In this document: positions 1 to 5,047 of the stretch, piece by piece
Layout of the letters: every line of letters starts with the position of its first letter
How positions within the stretch are numbered: position 1 is the stretch's first letter
Assembly: GCA_031265595.1 (NCBI GenBank)
Contig: JAISCM010000031.1
Span: 1 to 5,296 of the forward strand
DNA length: 5,296 nucleotides
Source: Tannerellaceae bacterium
GTDB lineage: Bacteria > Bacteroidota > Bacteroidia > Bacteroidales > Tannerellaceae
Reading direction: 5' to 3'
The notes under the pieces: generated by a model
Told to the model about the DNA's origin: nothing
What the model saw: the letters and a program-made list of their open reading frames with translations, nothing else
Database searches by the model: none
Translations under genes and position numbers: made by a program

Positions 1-876
1 AATTCCGCCAATATAAAGAACTTCGACATCGATATGGATATGGATATTAAAATAAACCACATGTATATCGGTAAACATGAAAGTTTGTCTTTAACGCTGG
101 CGTTGAAGAAAGGAAATGAAATAGTATACCTCCCGCCGGTGATTGTAAATGGTTCCAACAAACGGAAAATGTACGAACGCGCAGTAAATCTTTATGGCCT
201 GGACGCCGCAAGAGGAGACGCATACGCAGTCCTTAAAAACGATCAGGACCTGATCCAGTTTTTGGCCTATAAAAAGAATGTACCGTACAAATCATGGATG
301 AATAAAAGCCAGCTTGTACTGATAGGGCAAGTACTGGATTATAAAAACAATGTAATCGGTTCGTTTACCGATGTGCTCGAAAAGTCTTTACGCATCAATA
401 ATAGTCCGGTAGCCGTAAGAAGGACAACTACGCAACAACCCACCGGAGCTGTGCAGCAACAGGGCCGGAATGTAGCAACTCCCGCTCCCGCCTCAACAAC
501 GCCTGCCCGTCCTATGGATAAAGTGCAGCAATACCTGCAACAGCAACAGAAGCAAAATCAGCCAAGCCAGCCGGATATTCAGTCTCCATCCATAAGATAC
601 AGGCAGGGCGAATACCCATCACAACAACAAAACACGTATCAGGAAACCGGAAGGAGGACGCAACAGCAACAGCAACAATCCACCGGCGTTGTGCAACAAC
701 AACAAAACCGGAATACAGCGCCTGCCTCAACGTATGCTTCACAAGGTCAATCCGTAGACAAAGTGCAGCAATACCTGCAACAACAGCAACAGAAGCAAAG
801 TCAGCAGAAGCAGCAGCAGAATACGCGTTCTTCGTCGAAGGGGTACTACGGCAGCAGCGCGGCAAGCTTACTCTGA
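1..876 (+). CDS. DUF3868-like fimbria/surface-associated protein with Gln-rich repeat tail (5' partial)
   Basis: The frame is open to the left edge, adding 11 codons before the first ATG at 34, so the true start and any signal peptide lie outside the window. Counting from the Met at 34, residues 1-128 are an ordered domain: a strand-like segment ending in 'LPPVIVNG', then basic 'NKRKMYERA', then 'VPYKSWMNKSQLVLIGQV' near residue 84. This order resembles the N-terminal DUF3868 domain of Bacteroidales proteins encoded in Mfa/Fim-type fimbrial operons, where it usually precedes an OmpA-like domain. That assignment is family recall, not a search result. Here residues 129-280 are instead low complexity, rich in Gln, Asn, Thr, Pro and Ser, and made of two diverged repeats (RR-T..., PTG/STG-V-QQQ, APAS, DKVQQYLQQQQ). 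The C-terminus is short and ends in Leu-Leu. The protein is probably exported. The coding end overlaps the convergent regulator by 9 bp. The reading frame is certain; the family call is moderate. Confidence 0.62.
   Translation, partial: NSANIKNFDIDMDMDIKINHMYIGKHESLSLTLALKKGNEIVYLPPVIVNGSNKRKMYERAVNLYGLDAARGDAYAVLKNDQDLIQFLAYKKNVPYKSWMNKSQLVLIGQVLDYKNNVIGSFTDVLEKSLRINNSPVAVRRTTTQQPTGAVQQQGRNVATPAPASTTPARPMDKVQQYLQQQQKQNQPSQPDIQSPSIRYRQGEYPSQQQNTYQETGRRTQQQQQQSTGVVQQQQNRNTAPASTYASQGQSVDKVQQYLQQQQQKQSQQKQQQNTRSSSKGYYGSSAASLL
418..831 (+). repeat. Two diverged ~235-240 bp in-frame coding repeats in Gln-rich tail
   Basis: Unit 1 starts at the Arg-Arg codons at 418 and unit 2 at the Arg-Arg codons at 652. 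Both encode RRT, a Gln run, TG-V-QQQ, RN, APAS and DKVQQYLQQQQ-KQ in the same order. The DKVQQYL codons (517 and 757) are 240 bp apart, so the spacing differs by two codons between landmarks. A 23-bp block is identical at 520-542 and 760-782. Gln codons alternate CAA and CAG, giving slippage-prone short repeats. The simplest reading is an old internal duplication followed by divergence and expansion of Gln runs. Confidence 0.8.
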
Positions 877-1704
877 ACGCAAGGCGCGGGGTGATTTTCC
901 AAAGTTGGAACGGCAGAAGTGTGAGAAGTTTGCCAACGACTCGAAGCCGTATTTCAGACTGATCTCGGTAATCTGCATACCGGTAGTGGTGATGTCGTTC
1001 AGAATATCTTGCTTTTTCTGTTTCAGCATCCATTGATAAGCCGGTTCATCGAAGGTTTCTTTAAACATTCTCCGGAAAGTAGGGACGGAATAACCGCCTA
1101 AACGGGCAAACTCTTCCACGTCTTTCACCTGCTGGTAGTTATTCATTACAAAGTAGTGAAAGCTCCGGTTATGGCTGTATATCGGCGAATAAAAGCCCGA
1201 CAACTCTTTAAGGGTATAATAACAATTCAGCAAATAAAACAACTCCGTTTGCTTAGACTGCATCAGGCCGGCGCAAAGCATATCATCCAACAGCATTATT
1301 TTCATCCCTTCGAGAAAATAATGAAGGGGCGCGCAGGCATTCATTACAGAAGAAGACGGAGCGCTTCCTTCTACGAAAGAAAGGCCGCTCTGGAAACGGG
1401 TATCGCAAACGTTTTGCAGCCGGTCGAACAAATAAAGGACACATTCCACCGGTGTATGGATCCTGAACTCAACAGACGAACCCACCGGCTGGAGGATAAA
1501 GTTACCTTCCCGCAAGATCGTGTCGGGATGCTCGCTACTGTTGGCCCATAGTTCGCCTTTTACAATGAAATACATTATATTTTGCGAGCACCTCTCCTTT
1601 GGAATAAACATCCCCCTGGGATAGTTTCTATATTTGAAGACGTCCTTCCTGAATTGCTCACAGCCGGCACAATCGGTATATTTATTGCATCTTTCTTCAA
1701 ACAT
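868..1704 (-). CDS. AraC-family transcriptional regulator
   Basis: The product is 278 residues, a usual length for the family. The C-terminal third is a typical AraC DNA-binding domain with two helix-turn-helix units: the first around residues 194-217 (VEEFARLGGYSVPTFRRMF) and the second around 243-270 (ITEISLKYGFESLANFSHFCRSNFGKSP). Residues ~28-95 look like the cupin or cyclic-nucleotide-binding-type beta barrel common in Bacteroidetes AraC proteins ('FIPKERCSQNIMYFIVKGEL', then '...LREGNFILQPVG'). The N-terminus carries a Cys cluster, C6, C12 and C15 (C-x5-C-x2-C), which could bind metal or sense redox state; that is inference. The ATG at 1704 lies 8 bp after the stop of the upstream glycosidase gene, so co-transcription is likely. 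The TAA stop overlaps the convergent Gln-rich gene. Targets are unknown; the neighbouring fimbria-type gene and its own operon are the obvious candidates. Confidence 0.88.
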   Translation of the reverse strand: MFEERCNKYTDCAGCEQFRKDVFKYRNYPRGMFIPKERCSQNIMYFIVKGELWANSSEHPDTILREGNFILQPVGSSVEFRIHTPVECVLYLFDRLQNVCDTRFQSGLSFVEGSAPSSSVMNACAPLHYFLEGMKIMLLDDMLCAGLMQSKQTELFYLLNCYYTLKELSGFYSPIYSHNRSFHYFVMNNYQQVKDVEEFARLGGYSVPTFRRMFKETFDEPAYQWMLKQKKQDILNDITTTGMQITEISLKYGFESLANFSHFCRSNFGKSPRALRSE

Positions 1705-1712
1705 AAGGCTTA

Positions 1713-3239
1713 TTATAATTTCAATTTAATCCGTTTGCCTTTGCTTTCGTTGTGATAGCGGTCTACAGCCGTTACTACGAAACGGAAGGCGCCTTTCCTT
1801 TTATTGTGGGCAGAGAGGAAATAAGACGTTTCTTTCGTGATTTTCAGCATACGGGCCGGGTTGTCCAAATCTATTTTCTCTCCTTTCGCAAAACAATAAA
1901 CTACAAAATAGTACGCCGCCGGGGGCGCGCCAGGCTTCTGCTTTGTCTTCCATTGCAGCAGTACGCCATTGGGTAGTTTTTCTGCTTCCAGCTTCGATAC
2001 GTTCGTTGGCCGGTGGTCGTGCATACTGGTATAAGCAGGGATCAGGGCGGGATAGCGATGATAATGCCGTTTGAGGCTATCGGCCACTCCCCCATTATTC
2101 CACAGGATTTCATTGGCCGGCCAGAAGCAGTTGCCTTTTATATCCGGCAAGGCCCTGGCAGCCTCCATTTTCTCTTCCAACTGCCCGGCCTTCATGGTGC
2201 GGGCTACATCCTGTCCGATATACAGATGTCCGTTTCCGGCATGTTCGTTCCACCATTTTATCAGGGTGGTATAACTGGCCGTTGCGTGCCCGGTTTCCCA
2301 ATACAGTTGGGGGATATTGTAGTCTACCCAGCCCTGTTCTACCCAGTGAAGCACATCCGCATACAGATCGTCGTAATTCTGCAAGCCATTCGTTTCGCTA
2401 CCCGAACCGTCCGGCGTACTCTTTTTGTTACGGTAGATGCCAAACGGACTGACGCCGAACCGCACCCAGGGCTTCGTCTCGCGGATAACGCCTTTTAGCT
2501 CTTCTATCAGTTTGTTTACATTCTCCCGCCGCCAGTCGCCACGCGTAGCTTCCGTATATCCCTGGGGGATGCCATAGCGTTCAAAACTTCTGTCGTCAGG
2601 GAAAGGCACGCCGGGAGCAGGATAGGGATAAAAATAATCGTCTACATGGATAGCGTCTACATCATACCGGCCAACAATATCTTTTACCACCTGGCAGATA
2701 AAGCGGCGATTCTGAGGCTGTCCGGGATCAAAAAGGATCAACTTATTATACCTTACAAAGCGTCCGGGATATTGATTGATAATATGGGAAGCGGCAAACG
2801 CTATGTTTTCCGAAGCGCTGGCCCTATACGGATTCAACCAGGCATGAAACTCCATATTCCGTTTATGACATTCATCTATCAGGAATCGCATCAGATCAAA
2901 CTCCCCTTCGGGAGCAACGCCCTGCCGGCCTGTATAAAAACGGCTCCAAGGCTCTAATTCCGATTTATAAAAAGCATCCGCTTCGGGACGAACCTGAAAG
3001 ATAATGGCATTTATCCCACAGGCATGAAGAAAGTCGAGTTTACGGATAAAGTCTTTCTTCATTTGTGCGGGAGGCATATCCTTGTATTCACCTTGATAAA
3101 CCGTCTGTATCCAGGCGCCACGAAATTCGCGCTTGGGCATCCCACCCGTCTCATCCGGCAGCGTCAGGAAAGCCGTCCGGCATCCTGATGCAACCATACA
3201 AATAATCAGAGACAACAAATATATGTTTCTTCTACGCAT
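1713..3239 (-). CDS. GHL10-family (family-10-like) glycoside hydrolase lipoprotein
   Basis: The product is 508 residues. It starts with two or three Arg, a hydrophobic stretch and 'MVASGC', giving a lipobox-like site with C20 as the probable lipidated Cys; Ala at -3 is slightly atypical. The catalytic (beta/alpha)8 domain covers about residues 37-385 and shows the family's landmarks: FRGAW (39-43), FQVRPEADAFY (81-91), HAWLNPYR (132-139), DAIHVDDYFYPYP (195-207, with D200/D201 as candidate catalytic acids), FGVSPFGIYRN (261-271) and DYNIPQLYWE (306-315). Residues ~410-508 look like a fibronectin-III or Ig-like module. The family (GHL10, formerly DUF187) includes Bacillus YngK and E. coli DigH, which cleaves denuded peptidoglycan strands, so an envelope glycan substrate is plausible. 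The substrate here is not shown by sequence. The gene is first in a probable operon with the AraC regulator 8 bp downstream, and a Bacteroidetes -7 box lies just upstream. Confidence 0.92.
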   Translation of the reverse strand: MRRRNIYLLSLIICMVASGCRTAFLTLPDETGGMPKREFRGAWIQTVYQGEYKDMPPAQMKKDFIRKLDFLHACGINAIIFQVRPEADAFYKSELEPWSRFYTGRQGVAPEGEFDLMRFLIDECHKRNMEFHAWLNPYRASASENIAFAASHIINQYPGRFVRYNKLILFDPGQPQNRRFICQVVKDIVGRYDVDAIHVDDYFYPYPAPGVPFPDDRSFERYGIPQGYTEATRGDWRRENVNKLIEELKGVIRETKPWVRFGVSPFGIYRNKKSTPDGSGSETNGLQNYDDLYADVLHWVEQGWVDYNIPQLYWETGHATASYTTLIKWWNEHAGNGHLYIGQDVARTMKAGQLEEKMEAARALPDIKGNCFWPANEILWNNGGVADSLKRHYHRYPALIPAYTSMHDHRPTNVSKLEAEKLPNGVLLQWKTKQKPGAPPAAYYFVVYCFAKGEKIDLDNPARMLKITKETSYFLSAHNKRKGAFRFVVTAVDRYHNESKGKRIKLKL

Positions 3240-3265
3240 AGAGTTTGCTTACAAATAATCAATCA

Positions 3266-3273
3266 CAAAGTTA
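3266..3273 (-). promoter_or_regulatory. Bacteroidetes -7 promoter box for the GHL10-araC operon
   Basis: On the minus strand this reads TAACTTTG, a perfect TAnnTTTG match, 26 bp upstream of the glycosidase ATG. That predicts a 5' leader of about 20 nt. I find no good TTTG at the expected -33 distance, so the promoter may be weak or depend on an activator. Confidence 0.55.
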
Positions 3274-3310
3274 CACTTAATATTTCATATTGTACGGCAC
3301 AGCGGATAAT

Positions 3311-3334
3311 TTATACTTCACACATGAAGTATAA
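3311..3334. repeat. Perfect 10-bp inverted repeat upstream of the GHL10 operon
   Basis: Arm TTATACTTCA (3311-3320), 4-bp spacer CACA, arm TGAAGTATAA (3325-3334), with no mismatch. It lies about 37 bp upstream of the TAACTTTG box and 45 bp beyond the end of the toxin gene. No T-run follows it on either strand, so it does not look like an intrinsic terminator. Its place and symmetry suit an operator for a dimeric regulator, or an mRNA 3'-end hairpin for the TA transcript. The structure is certain; the role is inferred. Confidence 0.6.
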
Positions 3335-3378
3335 CTTGTAGTTCCACTAAAATTAGCTTATCGGATTGTTGATTGCTT

Positions 3379-3714
3379 TCATTTGTTTTTTTTAACCTTG
3401 TTTTTAGAAGTAAGCGCATTATTACTCATATTCCTACCATTTTCAGCATCGTAAACATAAACAATATCATTATGTATCTTATAAGCGAAATACCAATTCG
3501 TCAATTTAGACCGGCAAACCTTATATTTTTCCCACTTTGGCAAGCTTGTATTTGAATCGATCAGGGATACTCCGATCTTATAAAGTTCATTATGCACTTT
3601 ATCAATATCTTTATCTGCATTATCAGGTGAATAGGTGTTTGGGTATTTCAGAATAGCATTATAATAAAACTGTTGAATCCTTTTATGTACTCTTTTACTT
3701 ATTAATAGTTGCAT
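3379..3714 (-). CDS. RelE/ParE-like toxin of a type II TA pair
   Basis: The product is 111 residues. The C-terminal half has the pattern of RelE/ParE-superfamily toxins: 'WEKYKVCRSKLTNWYFAYKI' followed by 'IVYVYDAENGRNMS', that is, two beta strands with basic residues and a late Asn-Met. The N-terminus is helical and basic (KRVHKRIQQFYYNA). The tail is a Lys-rich extension (SKNKVKKNK). The start at 3714 lies 20 bp inside the upstream antitoxin gene in another frame, a layout common in TA operons that implies translational coupling. RelE-type members cleave mRNA on the ribosome while ParE-type members poison gyrase. Sequence alone does not tell which this is, and no catalytic set was firmly identified. 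I see no intrinsic terminator after it. The TA call rests on gene order, size and this motif, so it is good but not certain. Confidence 0.72.
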   Translation of the reverse strand: MQLLISKRVHKRIQQFYYNAILKYPNTYSPDNADKDIDKVHNELYKIGVSLIDSNTSLPKWEKYKVCRSKLTNWYFAYKIHNDIVYVYDAENGRNMSNNALTSKNKVKKNK

Positions 3715-3877
3715 TTTTCTGTTTCAATATTTCTCTTGTTTTATCTACCATCTCATGGCATAGCCTTCTTGATTCTTCAATGTTCAGCCACCCACCATTA
3801 TCGCCTATATCTTCGGTAAAAATGGTTTTCACCTCTCCATTTTCAATAACTACTTTATTTTCTGCAATCTTTTCCAT
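3695..3877 (-). CDS. Small antitoxin-like protein paired with the RelE/ParE-like toxin
   Basis: The product is 60 residues and acidic overall until a basic C-terminus. The first half forms short strands (KVVIENGEVKTIFTED) and the second half a helix beginning GGWLNIEESRRLCHEMVDKTREIL. The 'GGW-x-x-IEE-x-R-x-x-x-HEM-x-DK' core resembles small Bacteroidales proteins I recall being encoded just ahead of RelE/ParE-like toxins; no classical ribbon-helix-helix or HTH domain is obvious. Its 3' end overlaps the toxin start by 20 bp. Its own TAnnTTTG promoter and a palindrome lie immediately upstream, suggesting that the protein or the complex represses its own operon. The ATG at 3877 gives a leader of about 25 nt from the predicted start site. 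The role is inferred mainly from position. Confidence 0.66.
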   Translation of the reverse strand: MEKIAENKVVIENGEVKTIFTEDIGDNGGWLNIEESRRLCHEMVDKTREILKQKNATINK

Positions 3878-3892
3878 CTCTAATCATACGGT

Positions 3893-3940
3893 TTACTAGT
3901 AACCATCTGCAAATATAGTAATGTTCTTGGAAATTTCATA
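3893..3940 (-). promoter_or_regulatory. Promoter and candidate operator of the RelE/ParE-like TA operon
   Basis: The minus strand has a perfect -7 box TATATTTG (3910-3917) and, 19 bp upstream, TATG (3937-3940), a 3-of-4 match to TTTG. Just downstream of the -7 box, where transcription should start, is the perfect 10-bp palindrome TTACTAGTAA (3893-3902). A repressor bound there would block initiation, as expected for TA autoregulation. The operator role is inferred. Confidence 0.6.
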
Positions 3941-3942
3941 TA

Positions 3943-3996
3943 CTATGCAAAGCCATGAGGGAGTGTTTGTGCGCTAAGGGTCCAGATTATCACCAT
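3943..3996 (-). pseudogene. Truncated RelE/ParE-type toxin remnant (first ~10 codons)
   Basis: The minus strand ATG at 3996 overlaps the end of the decayed antitoxin frame (its TGG-TGA is read here as ATG-GTG-A). It encodes MVIIWTLSAQTLPHGFA and then TAG. The start 'MVIIWTLSAQ' closely resembles the opening beta strand of RelE/ParE toxins (typically M-x-x-I-W-T/S-x-x-A), and then the similarity stops. The overlap is the normal coupling of an antitoxin-toxin operon, so I read this as a toxin gene that lost nearly all of its coding sequence, the join lying around 3945-3966. The evidence is a short match in exactly the expected place; chance cannot be fully excluded. Confidence 0.5.
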
Positions 3997-4228
3997 TTCA
4001 GTATTTGTTCTTCTAATTCTTCGTATGTCAGATATTCTTTCCGGCTTATATTCTCTTCGGCTTGGTCAATATGTTCTTTTAGTTCATCAAGCGTATATTG
4101 GCAAGGGGGGTTGGGGCTTTTCATCTTCAAGCGATGGAGATGAGCCAACATTTTATCCAGTAGCTCTTCGCTATCTATTTCTTTTATTAGTTCTGCTTTT
4201 TTTTGGCGTTGAATTGTATTGCTGTCAT
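3990..4228 (-). pseudogene. Antitoxin gene with frame break at an A8 run
   Basis: Starting at the minus-strand ATG at 4228, the first codons read MTAIQFNA and then reach eight consecutive A (4197-4204). In that frame translation stops at 4187-4189 after 13 residues. With nine A instead, the frame would continue without a stop to TGA at 3990-3992 and give a 79-residue protein: KKKAELIKEIDSEELLDKML..., then PPCQYTLDELKEHIDQAEEN, ending EEQILKW. This composite matches the layout I recall for small Bacteroidales antitoxins that precede RelE/ParE toxins (M-T-A-x-Q-F-N-A..., ELI, PC-Q-Y-T-x-[DE]-E-L). A TAnnTTTG promoter lies upstream and a toxin start overlaps its stop, both supporting a former or slippage-rescued gene. 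The body frame is open back to 4229 but has no ATG of its own before 4151. It could be a true pseudogene, a homopolymer sequencing error, or a gene needing slippage. Confidence 0.68.
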
Positions 4229-4248
4229 ACTATTTCTTTTAAGATACA

Positions 4249-4279
4249 CAAAGATATATTGTTTTCCTGAGAATAAAAA
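4249..4279 (-). promoter_or_regulatory. Promoter of the decayed antitoxin-toxin operon
   Basis: The minus strand reads TATCTTTG (4249-4256), a perfect -7 box. TTTT lies 19 bp upstream (4276-4279), a 3-of-4 match to the -33 element. The ATG of the frame-broken antitoxin is 20 bp beyond the -7 box. Its survival suggests the decay is recent or that the transcript is still made. Confidence 0.55.
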
Positions 4280-4347
4280 GAGAGTATCAACAACTATCTT
4301 TATCTGTTGTCCAAAGCAGGAAACTACAACAAAAAATGGCGAAACGC

Positions 4348-4378
4348 TTTGCTGCTTATAGCAGAATTGCTACATTTG
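4348..4378 (+). promoter_or_regulatory. hicA: Strong Bacteroidetes-type promoter of hicAB
   Basis: TTTG (4348-4351), exactly 19 bp, then TACATTTG (4371-4378): full matches at both elements. Transcription should begin near 4383-4386. That leaves almost no leader for an ATG at 4389 but about 16 nt for the ATG at 4401, which helps choose the hicA start. Confidence 0.75.
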
Positions 4379-4392
4379 CATTGTACAAATGT
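4352..4392. promoter_or_regulatory. Candidate HicB operators overlapping the hicAB promoter
   Basis: Two inverted repeats sit in the promoter. CTGCT (4352-4356), TAT, AGCAG (4360-4364) fills the -33/-7 spacer. ACATTTG (4372-4378), 7 bp, CAAATGT (4386-4392) covers the -7 box and start site; within it TTGTACAA (4381-4388) is also palindromic. ACATTTG occurs again at 4592-4598 between hicA and hicB. HicB proteins with a C-terminal HTH are known to repress their own operon, so these are plausible binding sites; which one is used is unknown. Confidence 0.5.
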
Positions 4393-4400
4393 TCTTTGAT

Positions 4401-4586
4401 ATGAAAACATCAGAGTTTCTTAGAAAGGCCGCAAAGATAGGATGCTACTTTGTAAGCCATGGTAAAGAGCATGATGTCTGGTTTAGTCCTGTTACTAACA
4501 GGTTTTTCCGGGTCTCAAGGCATCAAAGCCAAGAGCTTAAAGCTGGCACGCTTAGCGACATGTTAAAAGATGCGGGTCTTAAATGA
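4401..4586 (+). CDS. hicA: HicA-family toxin (mRNA interferase)
   Basis: The product is 61 residues when started at the ATG at 4401, the normal size for HicA. It begins MKTSEFLRKAAKIG, as family members do. It has the central strand 'CYFVSHGKEHDVWFSP' with H24, the likely catalytic His of the dsRNA-binding-like fold, and ends in the hallmark 'LKAGTLSDMLKDAGLK'. An upstream in-frame ATG at 4389 would add MFFD, which the family lacks, and lies only a few bases from the predicted transcription start, so I prefer 4401. HicA toxins cleave mRNA and halt growth until neutralised by HicB, encoded 36 bp downstream. The gene looks intact, with no missing key residue. No Shine-Dalgarno sequence is visible, as usual in this phylum. 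A GC-rich hairpin covers its stop codon. Confidence 0.92.
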   Translation: MKTSEFLRKAAKIGCYFVSHGKEHDVWFSPVTNRFFRVSRHQSQELKAGTLSDMLKDAGLK

Positions 4587-4592
4587 CCCGCA
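4571..4592 (+). promoter_or_regulatory. GC-rich hairpin across the hicA stop codon
   Basis: Perfect 8-bp arms TGCGGGTC (4571-4578) and GACCCGCA (4585-4592) enclose a 6-nt loop, TTAAAT. The hicA TGA (4584-4586) lies at the edge of loop and stem. No T-run follows, so it is not a normal terminator. It could protect the hicA 3' end, attenuate read-through, or mask signals for hicB. An overlapping smaller inverted repeat, GCACA-TT-TGTGC (4590-4601), could form an alternative fold or serve as an operator. Confidence 0.65.
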
Positions 4593-4622
4593 CATTTGTG
4601 CAAAATATTAAATGGGAATTGT

Positions 4623-5027
4623 ATGAAACTAAAGGCGATTGTTGAATTGTGGGATAACGGGGTGTATAGTATCTATGTGCCGGATACGAAAGGACACAAC
4701 CTGAACGCGCAAGGCGCGTCGGTTGCGGAAGCTAAGGACAGGCTGGCGGAGGCTATTGATGACTATACAAAGATGTACCGGGATGCCGGGAAAGCCATAC
4801 CGAAGGAGATAGATCAGCCTGTATTTGAATACCAATATGATATAGCTTCCTTTTTTGATTATTTTGATTTGATAAATATATCAAAGCTGGCTAAGTTGAG
4901 CGGAATAAATCCGTCGCTTATGCGGCAATATAAAAGCCGGTCGGCGTTTGCATCGGAGAAGCAAAGCCAAAAGATCCAGGATGCGATAAATAAACTCGGA
5001 GAAGAATTGATGGCCGTGAGGCTTTGA
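4623..5027 (+). CDS. hicB: HicB-family antitoxin with C-terminal HTH
   Basis: The product is 134 residues from the ATG at 4623. Residues 1-65 have the HicB partial RNase-H fold pattern: strands 'KLKAIVELWDNGVYSIYVPD', a short 'GHNLNAQGASVAEAKDRLAEAIDDYTKMY' helix region, then a linker. Residues ~85-134 form a HTH (ISKLAKLSGINPSLMRQYKSRSAFASEKQSQKIQDAINKLGEEL), typical of HicB proteins that bind their own promoter. The N-terminal domain should cap HicA while the HTH represses hicAB. A longer reading from a TTG at 4596 adds MCKILNGNC, which is unlike the family and overlaps the hairpin region, so the ATG is preferred. The gene order, toxin first, is standard for hicAB. A terminator follows 20 bp after the stop, closing the operon. 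Confidence 0.92.
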   Translation: MKLKAIVELWDNGVYSIYVPDTKGHNLNAQGASVAEAKDRLAEAIDDYTKMYRDAGKAIPKEIDQPVFEYQYDIASFFDYFDLINISKLAKLSGINPSLMRQYKSRSAFASEKQSQKIQDAINKLGEELMAVRL

Positions 5028-5047
5028 TTTGAATATTTGTACACAAG

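Noticed and set aside
655..820. CAA/CAG-rich short repeats as a CRISPR array
   Set aside because: The units are irregular 3-bp codons inside an open frame with no fixed repeat-spacer pattern.
512..1033. Minus-strand 173-codon ORF opposite the Gln-rich tail and the araC 3' end
   Set aside because: It is a shadow frame: its Val/Ala-rich stretches are the reverse complement of CAA/CAG runs, and it crosses two convergent genes with strong evidence of their own.
2013..2498. Plus-strand 161-codon ORF inside the glycosidase gene
   Set aside because: It lies antisense to the conserved GHL10 catalytic region and shows no recognisable domain. The same holds for the smaller plus-strand ORFs at 1156-1551, 1752-1976, 2071-2274 and 2646-2957.
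3311..3334. Inverted repeat as a rho-independent terminator of the RelE/ParE-like operon
   Set aside because: The stem is AT-rich and no T-run follows on the minus strand (ATTATCCGCT comes next).
3955..4270. Two plus-strand ORFs (3955-4143 and 4025-4270)
   Set aside because: They are antisense to the frame-broken antitoxin, whose minus-strand reading has a matching promoter, acidic helical composition and a family-like start. The plus products are Ser/Phe/Tyr/Leu-rich with no domain.
4389..4400. ATG at 4389 as the hicA start
   Set aside because: It adds MFFD, which HicA proteins lack, and lies only about 3-6 bases from the predicted transcription start; the ATG at 4401 fits family length.
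4596..4622. TTG at 4596 as the hicB start
   Set aside because: The extra nine residues do not resemble HicB N-termini, whereas MKLKAIVELW from the ATG at 4623 does.
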